DNA of 64,000 nucleotides from Lampris incognitus. Its lineage: Eukaryota > Chordata > Actinopteri > Lampriformes > Lampridae. Made by a program: the position numbers and the translations under genes. Shown here piece after piece: positions 1 through 14,200 of this stretch. Location of the stretch: NCBI RefSeq assembly GCF_029633865.1, contig NC_079213.1, positions 3,030,200 through 3,094,199 on the forward strand, given 5' to 3'. Each line of letters starts with the position of its first letter. The stretch's first letter is position 1. Below the pieces are notes generated by a model. The model searched no databases. It was given only the letters and a program-made list of their open reading frames with translations, and was not told the origin of the DNA.

Positions 1-228
1 TCTTAATCCATCCAAAATCAACAAAAATACCTGTCTGCTCCAAGCTAAGCTAGCTACTAGCTATTATTGATAGCTAATACAGCTAACGTATTATTACTGT
101 CACTTTTACCCACACAATGTGCTGATTTCTTCCCTCATGTTTTGGTGTTTTCCGGCTACTTCCTGGATAGTTCTGAAATGCTTGATGGGCATAGCAACAG
201 TAACTAAGGGGGGCGGGACTTTGCGAAA

Positions 229-478
229 GGTCAGTTGGCTGTGTCTGTTTGTGGGAAGCCGGATGTGGGTATATGTCCTGGTCACTGCACTAGCGCCTCC
301 TCTGGTTGGTCGGGGCGCCTGTTCGGGGGGGAGGGGGAACTGGGGGGAACAGCGTGATCTTTCCATGGCTGGCGACTCCACATGTATCAGAGGAGACATG
401 TGGTAGTCTGCAGCCGCCCCCAGATCGGCAGAGAGGGTGGAGCAGCGACCGGGACGGCTCAGAAGATACAATATCAAA
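229..478 (+). mobile_element. SINE-A copy, head missing
   Basis: SINE-A is my label for a roughly 440-bp tRNA-derived family with box A-like TAGCGTAGCGG, box B GGTTCGAATCC, a body with CTGCACTAGCGCCTCCTCTG and a 3' part with GACTCCACATGTATGGGAGG. This copy starts in the body and lacks the tRNA head. Confidence 0.85.
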
Positions 479-564
479 TAAAGTGGCTTTCTGTCATCTA
501 AATGAGGGGACAGAATTAGGTTTAAAAAATAAATAAGACAGCAAAATCAATAAGATGTATAGAA

Positions 565-903
565 TAATCCATCCAGCCATCATCCAAACCGCTTATCCTG
601 CTGTCAGGTTCACGGGATGCTGGAGCCTATCCCAGCAGTCATTGGGCAGCAGGCGGGGAGACACCCTGGACAGGCCGCCAGGCCATCACAGGGCCTGGTG
701 GCCAGGTCACCTGACCTACATGTCTTTGGACTGTGGGAGGAAACCGGAGCATCTGGAGGAAACCCACGCAGACACGAGAGACATGCAAACTCCACACAGA
801 TGATGACCTGGGATGACTCCCAAGGTTGGACTACCCCGGGGCTCGAACCCAGGACCTTCTTGCTGTGAGATGACCGCGCTGACCACTGCACCACTGTGAC
901 AGA
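565..903 (-). mobile_element. SINE-B copy, reverse
   Basis: Plus strand reads from ATCCATCCAGCCATCATCCA through the body to the reversed head ending CACTGCACCACTGTG. Confidence 0.88.
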
Positions 904-1170
904 ATAACAAATAGTTGTTGTCAGTGAAAGACTTACGGTGTCTTGTCTTTAAGCCATGATTCTTTACATTTTGTGCAAGTGTATTCTTGTTACGGAGCTA
1001 TTTGTTCTGTCATTGAGTTGGATCCATCATATTACCCGTGTTTACATTTGCCTAACACAACTTGTTTCTCAGGTGAGAATGCAACACGGGTCGGAGATGA
1101 GGTTTAGCCTATTTTCCAAAGGATCCGTTATGACATCATTTAAATACCTCACGTTTCCCCTGTTCCACAG

Positions 1171-1251
1171 TTACCCCACGTTGAAAGACTTGTCAGAAAG
1201 GAGGCCAGATATCCCCATTTATGTCGGTGATACATCAAGACCAGTATTTTG
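1171..1251 (+). CDS. cmah: cmah exon a (first in window)
   Basis: The acceptor is ttccacag before 1171 and the donor is gtatgt at 1252. The exon encodes [19 protein letters not shown] and continues to SRPVFW. It starts with one base completing a codon and ends with TG of the Trp codon, which the next exon completes with G. Confidence 0.93.
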
Positions 1252-4200
1252 GTATGTACAATGCATGTACTACATGCAAAGATGTTTTTACTTTTTATAG
1301 TACTATAATTCATTTTAAATTGTTTTTCCTCTTACTTTCTGCAGTTTCTTAAATGTTGTGTTCTGTTTGAGAGTCAAACTCCTGGTATGAGGGCATCTGG
1401 GGGGCATGGTATTCTGTTGCCTACCAACACGGGGATCACTGGTTCGAATCCCCGCGTTGCCTCCGGCTTGGTCGGGCGTCCCTACAGACACAACTGGCCG
1501 TGTCTGCAGGTGGGAAGCCGGGTGTGGGTACGTGTCCTGGTCGCTGCACTAGCGCCTCCTCTGGGTGGGGGGGGAACTGGGAGGAATAGCGTGATCCTCC
1601 CGTGTGCTACGTCCCCCTGGTGAAACTCCTCACTGTCAGGTGAAAAGAAGCGGCTGGTGACTCCACATGTATGGGAGGAGGCATGTGGTGGTCTGCAGCC
1701 CTCTCCGGATCGGCAGAGGGGGTGGAGCAGAGACCGGGACGGCTCGGAAGAGTGGGGTAATTGGCTGGCAATTGGGAGAAAAAGGGGGGGGGGGTGGGAA
1801 TCCAAACAAATAAAAGAAAAAAAATTCCTGGTATGTGAAATTTAATCCATATTACAGGTTTGAGTTTTAATTTTTACTTATGTTTACTTCACACGTTAGG
1901 CTTTGCTGCTATGTAGACGAGGCCTCCAGGTCTGGTAGTAACACGAGCAAGTCAACTGCTTTTCGTTTTGTCAGAACTCCATTTGGTACCTTATGTTTCC
2001 TACTCAACATTTTCTCAAGTCAATCTTCTTTTTTTTTTTGGAGGGGGGGGATTTTTTTCCCTTTCCCCCAATCGTATCCGGCCAATTACCCCACTCTTCC
2101 GAGCCGTCCCAGTCTCTGCTCCACCCCCTCAACTGATCCGGGGAGGGCTGCAGACTACCACATGCCTCCTCCCATACATGTGGAGTCACCAGCCGCTTCT
2201 CTTCACCTGACAGTGAGGAGTTTCACCAGGGGGATGCAGCGCGTGGGAGGATCACGCTATTCCCCCCGCCCCGCCCCCCCCAACAGGTGCCCCGATCAAC
2301 CAGAGGAGGCGCTAGTGCAGCGACCAGGACACATCCACATCTGGCTTCCCACCCCTAGACCAGTGATGTCCGTGCTGGTAGGCAACGGAATAGACCGCCA
2401 TGCCACCTGGATGCCCTCAATTAAATCTTTATTATACAACAGGTTAATTAAGGATACAGTCCCATAAATCCCCACAAAGCACTGCTCGCTGTCTGCTGGC
2501 AGTTGCTTGTGGTCACCATGTGAGTCCTTGTTTAGGCTAGCTGTCACATCTACTGAATGATTTCCAGCGGTCCCCAACCACCGGGCCACGGACCAGCACT
2601 GGGCCGCAAAGCATTCGCTACCGGGGCATGAGCGAATGATATGATTCGGCAAAATAAATAGATGAGAAAAAAGATATATAGATATATTTCATCTATGTCA
2701 TTCCAGGCTACTCGTGCTGCACTATTGACACTGAACTTGGCACGGTGTGTCTGTGCTGCACCTCTCCTACCGTTCCCTGTCACGCCACAACAGGGCGAGC
2801 GTGCTTTCGTTAAACTTGAGTCATGCAACGCACGCGAGGTCATCAGTCGGTAGTCACCCACTGACCTACTCCATGCGCGTGTTGCCGCCAGCTAACTAGC
2901 TGGCAACCATGAGTAAAGAAACAGTCTCTCGGGAGTTTCTTCAGAAGAGGAAATAAAAGGTGTAACGGTGATGATGGTGCGGAGACAGCAGAGGCGGGGA
3001 CTGCAAAAAAGAAAAAAAGAAAGCTTCCTTCAAAAGGAAATAGGAGTCGTACCTCAAATATGGCTCTATTGCGACCGATGACTCGCATGTCACGACCGTC
3101 TTGTTGCAGGGGAACAAGACCAGGGCGCCCACTGGTTCAGTGATGTTGGTGAGTTGCATGTTTTTAGTATGTGCATGCGAGGAAAATATGCAGTGTTTGA
3201 TATCCAAACCTTACCTTCAACGTTATGATGCGATTGACTCATAAACCTAACCTGTAGTCCGGTCTTGATTATCCCCCTCCCCCTTCTGATTTATACCACA
3301 CTAAATAACAGCAGCCTGCAGCACTGCTGCTGCTGTGTAAGAACTGAGCTGTTACGAAGTCCTTGCACCTACTAACTTGAGACGAGACGATCTAACAGGT
3401 TTTCACATTACTGAGGCTTCAGCAGCTGCAATATTCTTCGGTGCAACGGTGAAAGCCAAGCTAGTAAGTTGCTAGTTCACAAGTAGTTACTACTGAGAAC
3501 ATAGTAAAAACTTGACACACAAACATTACCACACCTTCGTCCAGAAGTTTGTCACTAAGGCTTTATACACAAAAAGCCGCTGTCCAGACGAGCTGATGCA
3601 GCTTTTCTGGGACCTCTGCACCTGAGTTACTGAGCATCAAGAGATTTTCACACAAACTTCGTGGCAGATTTATAAAGGACCAGTGCAACGCTTTCCAGGT
3701 TACTGGCGAGCTGCACCTCTGCTCTTTTCACGCTGGTTTGCACCGTTCTCTGTAAGTGTAACATTCAGGATTCTGCATTTTTCACAACATGAGATTTCAG
3801 TCTGTTTCCTGAATCCTGGTCCTTCTCTGCTGCCCTTGAACCTTTAACACACCACCGACACATATGGATTTAAAACTGTTCTGGGGCATGTCTATGAGGC
3901 CATCTACTGAATAAGAATTGGCATGACGAGGCGTCCGGGTAGCGTAGTGGTCCATTCCGTCACCTACCAACATGGGGGTCGCCGGTTCAAATCCCCGCGT
4001 TACCTCCGGCTTGGTCGGGCGTCCCTACAGACACAACTGGCCGTGTCTGCGGGTGGGAGGCCGGATGTGGGTATGTGTCCTGGTCGCTGCACTAGCGCCT
4101 CCTCTGGTCAGTCGGGGCGCCTGTTCAGGGGGGGGGGACTGGGGGGAATAGAATAGTGTGGTCCTCCTACGCACTACATCCCTCTGGTGAAACTCCTCAC

Positions 4201-7200
4201 TGTCAGGTGAAAAGAAGCGGCTTGTGACTCCACATGTATGGGAGGAGGCATGTGGTAGTCTGCAGCCCTCCCCAGATCAGCAGAGAGGGTGGAGCAGAGA
4301 CCGGGATGGCTCGGAAGAGTGGGGTGATTGGCCAAGTACAACTGGGGAGAAAAGGGGCACAAAAAAAAAAGAATTGGTGTGATGTGATGGGCTGAAATGA
4401 CCGGGGTGTCTCCCGGCCTTCGCCTGCAGGAATAAACTTCAGCCCCCTGCGACCGTGACTCTCTCTCAGCAAGTGTAGTTGATGGATGGATGATGTCACT
4501 TTGCTGACTTTCCTCTCATCGTCCTCTCTCTTGCCCACAGGTATCTGAAGCAAAGCCAGATCAAGCTGACCAACATCAACGTCGTGCCGTTTGGTGTCTG
4601 GCAAAACGTAAGTCAGAATTCCAAGACCGCTAGTTTGCAGCTTTGCTTTTTTTACGCCACATGAACGCTTCACAATGTGCAGATGAGAGGTTTACCGGTC
4701 GGTTTTGTGTCGTAGAACAAAATGTAAGACCTTGTGTTGACTATGGATCATATTTCATTGAAGAAAACCCCACTTTTTCCCCATCAGGAGGGCACCGAGG
4801 AAATCCACAGTTCAAATATGCAAACCAGCGTCCATGTTTTAGAACTGCAAACCTGACCACTGTGTTGGAACTTTGACTAAGTTGAACATTTTGTCAGGGT
4901 GAAAGGTTATGGCATTATTATTGTGTGCTGTTGGACACCACTGATCTATTCTATACATCTGAAATAAATGGCACCTGTTCTTGCGGTCTCTCTCAGATTG
5001 ACGACCACCTGCGTTTCATGATTCTGATGGACGGTGTACACCCTGAAATGGACACCTGCATCATCGTGGATTATAAAGGTGCTTTTTATTCACCGGGTGT
5101 CACTGTTCACCAACATCCCTGCTGTTGGCTGTCGTTTATCATTTGAATAACTTTGAACACATAGGCTACCTCCTGCCCAGTCAGCCCAAATCCCTTTTCA
5201 TCCCTGTTTCTCTTGGAGGTCACATGATCCTGAACACGGTGGACTGCACCAGACCGAATGGAGGCCGGCTGCCTCATGGCGTGGACCTGATGATGAGTGA
5301 CTTCGCTGGAGGAGCCTCTGGGTTTCCAATGACCTTCCATGGAGGCAAATACACCGGTGAGCATTGGTTTTAGAGGCCCTGTGACACCCCCCCTCCCCTT
5401 TTCTTCCCCAATTGTACTCGGCCCATTACTCCACTCTTCCGAGCCATCCCGGTCTCTGCTCCACCCCCTCTGCTGATGCCAGGAGGGCTGCAGACTACCA
5501 CATGCCTCCTCCCATACATGTGGAGTCACCAGCCGCTTCTTTTCACCTGACAGTGAGGACTTTCACCAGGGGGACGTAGCACGTGGGAGGATCACGCTAT
5601 TCCTCCCCTCCCCAAACAGGCGCCCTGACCCACCAGAGGAGGCACTAGTGCAGCGACCAGGACACATACCCACATCCGGCTTCCCACCTGCAGACACGGC
5701 CAATTGTGTTTGTAGGGACACCCGACCAAGCCGGAGGAAACACGGGGATTCGAATTGCCGATCCCCGTGTTGGTAGGCAATGGAATAGACCACCACACTG
5801 CACAGATGCCCTCTATTTTTATATATATATCCTTAATCTTATAGATCCAGCATGCAGCAGTTTTTTTAATGTTCACATAAAAGTGCAGCATGTCATTGAC
5901 TTGTCTTGATGCATGCTCAGTAATCCAGGTAGTCTTTAGTCTTTATCCATGATCAATAATCCAGGTAGGAAAATCACAGAAAGGTGAATCAGTTCATCTA
6001 CAACGTGTATTGAGAGAAACGTTTCATCACTCATCTAAGTGGCCTCTTCAGTCTCCCCTGACTGCAGGTGTCCCCACCCTTATAAACAATACAGTGGCTG
6101 CAGGTGCCCCCACCCTTATAAACAATACAGTGACTGCAGGTACCCCCACCCTTATAAACAATACAGTGACTGCAGGTACCCCACCCTTATAAACAACACA
6201 GTGACTGCAAGTGTCCCCCGATTAGAGTAATTTGCATATGAAACCAGTCATTGGTTTGGGTCGTTATGCCACTGTGTTGTTTATAAGGGTGGGGACACCT
6301 GCAGTCACTGTATTGTTTATAAGGGTGGGGGTACCTGCAGTCACTGTATTGTTTATAAGGGTGGGGGTACCTGCAGCCACTGAATTGTTTATAAGGGTGA
6401 GACTGAAGAGGCCACTTAGATGATGATGAAAGGTTTCTCTCGATAAACGTTGTGTCCAGATGAACTGGTTCAGCTCTCTGTGATGTCATTTGGCTGTTGC
6501 AGCAGCAGAACGTAGACAGAAAGACATACAGGAAGTGCTGAAGATGAACATTCTTCAGAACGGCCATAACTACAGAAATGTACAAAGCCAAAGCTATGCC
6601 TCAGCAGACACAAGGACAAAATCAGCAACAGGTCATTTTGAAATGTGCGGTTAGCCCTGGCTGGCTAAACCACGGGTAAAGGGATGTGGCCACTTCTGAG
6701 GATTCATGTGACCTCTTCCTTTCTCCCTCCAGAGGAATGGAAAGCAGAGTTTATTAAGAACGAAAGGAAGAAACTCCTGAACTACAAGGCCCAGTTGGTG
6801 AAATCCCTGCAGCCCAGGATCTACTGCCCGTTCGCTGGCTACTTTGTGGAGGCCCACCCGTCTGACAGGTAAATGGAAGATGTGTCAGATGTCTGTCCCA
6901 TCTGAACTATGGGCAGAATGCCTGCTTATTATATTGGGTTTAGATTTAGGGTGTGAAGGATAACTGAAAGTATCTACAACCACTTCGCATGTCACTTGTG
7001 TCCTCTACAGCTGATATATAGCTGCTTCTGTCCTCTACAGCTGATATATAGCTGCTTCTGTCCTCTACAGCTGATAACTGCTTCTGTCCTCTACAGCTGA
7101 TATATAGCTGCTTCTGTCCTCTACAGGTCATATATAGCTGCTTCTGTCCTCTACAGCTGATATATAACTGCTTCTGTCCTCTACAGCTGATATATAGCTG

Positions 7201-10200
7201 CTTCTGTCCTCTACAGCTGATATATAGCTGCTTCTGTCCTCTACAGCTGATATATAGCTGCTTCTGTCCTCTACAGCTGATAGCTGCTTCTGTCCTCTAC
7301 AGCTGATATATAACTGCTTCTGTCCTCTACACCTGATATATGGCTGCTTCTGTCCTCTACAGCTGATATATAGCTGCTTCTGTCCTCTACAGCTGATATA
7401 TAACTGCTTCTGTCCTCTACAGCTGATATATAGCTGCTTCTGTCCTCTACAGCTGATATATAGATGCTTCTGTCCTCTACAGCTGATAACTGCTTCTGTC
7501 CTCTACAGCTGATATATAGCTGCTTCTGTCCTCTACAGCTGATATATAGCTGCTTCTGTCCTCTACAGCTGATATATAACTGCTTCTGTCCTCTACAGCT
7601 GATATATAGCTGCTTCTGTCCTCTACAGCTGATATATAGCTGCTTCTGTCCTCTACAGCTGATATGTAGCTGCTTCTGTCCTCTACAGCTGATATATAGC
7701 TGCTTCTGTCCTCTACAGCTGATATGTAGCTGCTTCTGTCATCTACAGCTGATATATAGCTGCTTCTGTCATCTACAGCTGATATATAGCTGCTTCTGTC
7801 CTCTACACCTGATAACTGCTTCTGTCCTCTACAGCTGATATATAGCTGCTTCTGTCCTCTACAGCTGATATATAGCTGCTTCTGTCCTCTACACCTGATA
7901 ACTGCTTCTGTCCTCTACAGCTGATATATAGCTGCTTCTGTCATCTACAGCTGATATATAGCTGCTTCTGTCCTCTACAGCTGATATATAGCTGCTTCTG
8001 TCCTCTACACCTGATAACTGCTTCTGTCCTCTACAGCTGATATGTAGCTGCTTCTGTCCTCTACAGCTGATATATAGCTGCTTCTGTCCTCTACAGCTGA
8101 TATGTAGCTGCTTCTGTCCTCTACAGCTGATACATAGCTGCTACTGTCCTCTACAGCTGATAGCTGCTTCTGTCCTCTACAGCTGATATATAGCTGCTTC
8201 TGTCCTCTACAGCTGATATATAGCTGCTACTGTCCTCTACAGCTGATATATAGCTGCTACTGTCCTCTACAGCTGATATGTAGCTGCTTCTGTCCTCTAC
8301 AGCTGATATATAGCTGCTACTGTCCTCTACAGCTGATATATAGCTGCTACTGTCCTCTACAGCTGATATGTAGCTGCTTCTGTCCTCTACAGCTGATACA
8401 TAGCTGCTTCTGTCCTCTACAGCTGATAGCTGCTTCTGTCCTCTACAGCTGATAGCTGCTTCTGTCCTCTACAGCTGATATATAGCTGCTTCTGCCCTCT
8501 ACAGCTGATATATAGCTGCTTCTGTCCCCTACAGCTGATATATAGCTGCTTCTGTCCCCTACAGCTGATATATAGCTGCTTCTGTCCTCTACAGCTGATA
8601 TATAGCTGCTTCTGTCCTCTACAGCTGATAACTGCTTCTGTCCTCTACAGCTGATATATAGCTGCTTCTGTCCCCTACAGGTGATATATAGCTGCTTCTG
8701 TCCTCTACAGCTGATATATAGCTGCTTCTGTCCTCTACAGCTGATATATAGCTGCTTCTGTCCTCTACAGCTGATATATAGCTGCTTCTGTCCTCTACAG
8801 CTGATATATAGCTGCTTCTGTCCTCTACAGCTGATAACTGCTTCTGTCCTCTACAGCTGATAACTGCTTCTGTCCTTTACAGCTGATATATAGCTGCTTC
8901 TGTCCCCTACAGGTGATATATAGCTGCTTCTGTCCTCTACAGGTTATATATGGCTGCTTCTGTCCTCTACAGCTGATATATAGCTGCTTCTGTCCTCTAC
9001 AGCTGATATATAGCTGCTTCTGTCCTCTACAGCTGATATATAGCTGCTTCTGTCCTCTACACCTGATAACTGCTTCTGTCCTCTACAGCTGATATGTAGC
9101 TGCTTCTGTCCTCTACAGCTGATAACTGCTTCTGTCCTCTACAGCTGATATATAGCTGCTTCTGTCCTCTACAGCTGATAACTGCTTCTGTCCTCTACAG
9201 CTGATAACTGCTTCTGTCCTCTACAGCTGATATATAGCTGCTTCTGTCCTCTACAGGTGATATATAGCTGCTTCTGTCCTCTACAACTGATATATGGCTG
9301 CTTCTGTCCTCTACAGGTGATATATAGCTGCTTCTGTCCTCTACAGGTTATATATGGCTGCTTCTGTCCTCTACAGGTGATATATAGCTGCTTCTGTCCT
9401 CTACAGCTGATATGTAGCTGCTTCTGTCCTCTACAGGTGATATATAACTGCTTCTGTCCTCTACAGCTGATATGTAGCTGCTTCTGTCCTCTACAGCTGA
9501 TATATAGCTGCTTCTGTCCTCTACAGCTGATATATAACTGCTTCTGTCCTCTACAGCTGATAGCTGCTTCTGTCCTCTACAGCTGATAGCTGCTTCTGTC
9601 CTCTACAGCTGATATATAGCTGCTTCTGTCCTCTACAGCTGATATATAGCTGCTTCTGTCCTCTACAGCTGATATGTAGCTGCTTCTGTCCTCTACAGCT
9701 GATATATAGCTGCTTCTGTCCTCTACAGCTGATAGCTGCTTCTGTCCTCTACAGCTGATATATAGCTGCTTCTGTCCTCTACAGCTGATATATAGCTGCT
9801 TCTGTCCTCTACAGCTGATATGTGGCTGCTTCTGTCCTCTACAGCTGATATATAGCTGCTTCTGTCCTCTACTCCTGATAGCTGCTTCTGTCCTCTACAG
9901 CTGATATATAGCTGCTTCTGTCCTCTACAGGTTATATATGGCTGCTTCTGTCCTCTACAGCTGATATGTAGCTGCTTCTGTCCTCTACAGCTCATATATA
10001 TCTGCTTCTGTCCTCTACAGGTTATATATAGCTGCTTCTGTCCTCTACAGCTGATATGTAGCTGCTTCTGTCCTCTACAGCTGATATATAGCTGCTTCTG
10101 TCCTCTACAGGTGATATATAGCTGCTTCTGTCCTCTACAGCTGATATATAGCTGCTTCTGTCCTCTACAGCTGATAACTGCTTCTGTCCTCTACAGCTGA

Positions 10201-11028
10201 TATATAGCTGCTTCTGTCCTCTACAGCTGATATATAGCTGCTTCTGTCCTCTACAGGTGATATGTAGCTGCTTCTGTCCTCTACAGCTGATATATAGCTG
10301 CTTCTGTCCTCTACAGGTGATATGTAGCTGCTTCTGTCCTCTACAGGTGATATGTAGCTGCTTCTGTCCTCTACAGGTGATATGTAGCTGCTTCTGTCCT
10401 CTACAGCTGATATATGGCTGCTTCTGTCCTCTACACCTGATATATGGCTGCTTCTGTCCTCTACACCTGATATATGGCTGCTTCTGTCCTCTACACCTGA
10501 TATATGGCTGCTTCTGTCCTCTACAGGTGATATATAGCTGCTTCTGTCCTCTACACCTGATATATAGCTGCTTCTGTCCTCTACAGGTGATATGTAGCTG
10601 CTTCTGTCCTCTACAGCTGATATATAGCTGCTTCTGTCCTCTACACCTGATATATAGCTGCTTCTGTCCTCTACAGCTAATATATAGCTGCTTCTGTCCT
10701 CTACAGCTGATATATAGCTGCTTCTGTCCTCTACACCTGATATATAGCTGCTTCTGTCCTCTACACCTGATATATAGCTGCTTCTGTCATCTACAGCTGA
10801 TATATAGCTGCTTCTGTCCTCTACACCTGATATATAGCTGCTTCTGTCCTCTACAGCTGATATATAGCTGCTTCTGTCCTCTACACCTGATATGCAGCAG
10901 CTGTGTTGTGTGTTGACACTCAGATGTGATCCTGTCCATCACAGTCTGTGTCATTATCAATCTTGTCAGTCTGGTTCCTTCTGTCTGTATGACTCTGTGT
11001 GTGGGTGTGTGTGCGTGTGTGTGTGTGT

Positions 11029-11068
<40 letters not shown>

Positions 11069-11232
11069 AGTTATATTAAGGAGACAAACCTAAAGAACCG
11101 TCCAGAGGAACTCAACACGCTCATCAATAAGGTGGCGCCAGGCATTAAAACATGGAACCCCGTGCCGGGAGCTGTGCTGGACCTGGCCGTCGCACTGAGA
11201 GATCCGTCTCACAGGTCACTCTCTGTGCGTGT

Positions 11233-11263
<31 letters not shown>

Positions 11264-14200
11264 GTTGTGTGTGGTTGTGTCTCTCGTGTGCGTTGTTCAT
11301 ATGCTTTACTGATGTGAAATTTTAACAAAAAATCCAAAGAGGCGTCCGGGTAGCGTAGCGGTCTATTTTGCTGCCTACCAACAAGGGGATCGCCGGTTCG
11401 AATCCCCTGTGTTACCTCCGGCTTGGTCGGGCGTCCCTACAGACACAATTGGCCGTGTCTGTGGGTGGGAGGCCGGATGTGGGTATGTGTCCTGGTCGCT
11501 GCACTAGCGCCTCCTCTGGTGGGTTGGGGCACCTGTTCGGGGGGGAGGGGGAACTGGGGGGAATAGCGTGATCCTCCCCCGCGCTACGTCCCCCTGGTGA
11601 AACTCCTCACTGTCAGGTGAAAAGAAGCGGCTGGTGACTCCACATGTATGGGAGGAGGCATGTGGTAGTCTGCAGCCCTCCCCGGATCGGCAGAGGGGGT
11701 GGAGCAGAGACCGGGACGGCTCGGAAGAGTGGGGTGATTGGCCAGGTGCAACTGGGGAGAAAGGGGGGGGGGTCCAAAATAAAAAAAATCCAAACAGAGA
11801 GCATTAAAGATGTAAGAATGTCTTATAATTCACAAACATCAGGTTTCCAAGTGTACAGCCTCCAGAACCTCCAGAAACCATGCCGACCCAGACTCTGGTA
11901 CATGTCGGTGGGGGAATCTTGACTTTTTCTTCCTGTGCTGACATTCTAACAGTCTTTGTCACAATGGCATTTCTAGCAAGGCCATCAGAAGTCCGCCCGC
12001 CAGTGCTAACATCTACAAGGACAGCTGGGAGTTCGACTTGTATGTGGAGGAGCTGGACCGAGCCACCGGCTGTGAGATATTCCGACATCCCAGCTGGATT
12101 CACTTTTATTACAGCTGGGCCGGCTTTAAAAACTACAACCTAGTCGCTCGGGTAAATGTCTCGAATGTTCTGTTCTATGACGACATCTGGTCCAAATTCC
12201 TTGGTTTGGTTTTATTAAGTGTTCTGGGTTCTGTGTCCTTTTCTTAAATGTCTGGGACTGTTTGTTTGCTCTCAGAAGAACAGGGTGGTGTTGGTGTCCC
12301 TGTGGTGTCCCACAGGACACGAAAAGAAGAAGAAAGAAAACCTGTGGTGTGTTTATGTAACTGTAGATATGATTACAGAAGGTGAATCAGTTCATCTGCA
12401 CGCAGTGTTTAGTGGGAGGAACCTTTCATCCTCATCTGAGACCTCTTCAGTCTCACCTGACTGCAGGTACCCCCACCCTTATAAACAATACAGTGGCTGC
12501 AGGTACCCCCACCCTTATAAACAATACAGCACTGCAGGTACCCCCACCCTTATAAACAATACAGTGGCTGCAGGTACCCCCACCCTTATAAACAATACAG
12601 TGACTGCAGGTACCCCCACCCTTATAAACAATACAGTGGCTGCAGGTGTCCCCACCCTTATAAACAATACAGCACTGCAGGTACCCCCACCCTTATAAAC
12701 AATACAGTACTGCAGGTACCCCCACCCTTATAAACAATACAGTACTGCAGGTACCCCCACCCTTATAAACAATACAGTGGCTGCAGGTACCCCCACCCTT
12801 ATAAACAATACAGTGGCTGCAGGTACCCCCACCCTTATAAACAATACAGTGGTGTAACGATCGGTTACATTGCATATGAACCCGATCGTTGTTTTCGGTC
12901 GTTACACCACTCTAGAGATGTTTAGGAGAGATGGCAGTGGACTTTTTTTGGAAGGGGGGGATTTTCCCCCCCTTTTTTTTCCCCTATTGTACTTGGCCAA
13001 TTACCCCAGTCTTTTGAGCCGTCCCGGTCGCTGCTCCACCCCCTCTGCTGAGCCGGGGAGGGCTGCAGACTACCACATGTCTCCTCCGATACATGTGGAG
13101 TCACCAGCCACTTCTTTTCACCTGACAGTGAGGAGTTTCAGCAGGGGGACATAGCACATGGGAGGATCACGCTATTCCCCCCAGTCCCCCCCCCCAAACA
13201 AGTGCCCCCAACTGACCAGAGTAGGCGCCAGTGCAGCAACCAGGACACAGCCACATCCAGCTTCCCACCCACAGACATGGCCATTTGTGTCTGTAGGGAC
13301 GCCCGACCAAGCCCGGAGGTAACACGGGGATTCGAACTAGGATCCCCATGTTGATAGGCAACAGAATAGACCGCTACGCCACCCGGATACTCCCGGCAGT
13401 GGAGTTTTTAACTAGATTGTTTAACACAATCTTGGAAAGTGAGAGGATGCCTGAGGAGTGGAGAAGAAGCATACTGGTACCGATTTTCAAGAACAAGGGT
13501 GATGTGCAGAACTGTAGCAACTACAGAGGTATAAAGTTGATCAGCCACAGCATGAAGATTTGGGAAAGAGTAATAGAAGCTAGGTTAAGAGGAGGAGAGG
13601 TGATGATCAGCATCAAGATTTTCATTGGGAGTGATGAAGAAGGACAGGATTAGGAAGGAGTATATTAGAGGGACCGCTCAGGTTGGACGGTCTGGAGACA
13701 AAGCAAGAGAGACAAGATGGAGATGGTTTGGACATGTGTGGAGGAGAGATGCTGGGTATACTGGGAGAAGGATGCTGAATATGGAGCTGCCAGGGAAGAG
13801 GAGAAGAGGAAGGCCAAAGAGGAGGTTTATGGATGTGGTGAGGGAGGACATGCAGGTGGCTGGTGTGACAGAGGAAGATGCAGAGGACAGGAAAAGATGG
13901 AAACGGATGATCCGCTGTGGCGCCCCCTAACGGGAGCAGCCAAAAGTAGTAGTAGTAGTAGTAGTAGTATCAGGAACAGGAATCAGGAAAACTTTGTCGT
14001 TTCACTTCATGTACTTACGCACATGAAGTGAAACGAAATGCCGTCCCCCCCCCCAGCCCACAGCAGTACAACATACAGACAAAAACACATTCAAGAACTA
14101 CAAGAACACACATATGCAAACTAACACATATATCCAAACTAAACAACAACAACAAAAAAAATCCCTGTCCAAGGGAACAGATGCCAGCCGGGATGACTGT

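Noticed and set aside
1..1170. A further upstream cmah exon
   Set aside because: No additional CMAH-like segment with splice sites was found; the region is covered largely by SINE copies.
1880..2467. 195-codon open frame
   Set aside because: Runs through a reverse SINE-A copy; no domain.
7464..10916. Long open frames of decapeptide repeats ([10 protein letters not shown] type) in the 30-bp array
   Set aside because: They arise because the unit is a multiple of three without a stop; there is no start context, no homology, and they are broken by the 26-bp units.
13391..13975. Host gene with RT-like C-terminus
   Set aside because: Same sequence recurs at 22082, 48690 and 17775, so it is a LINE.
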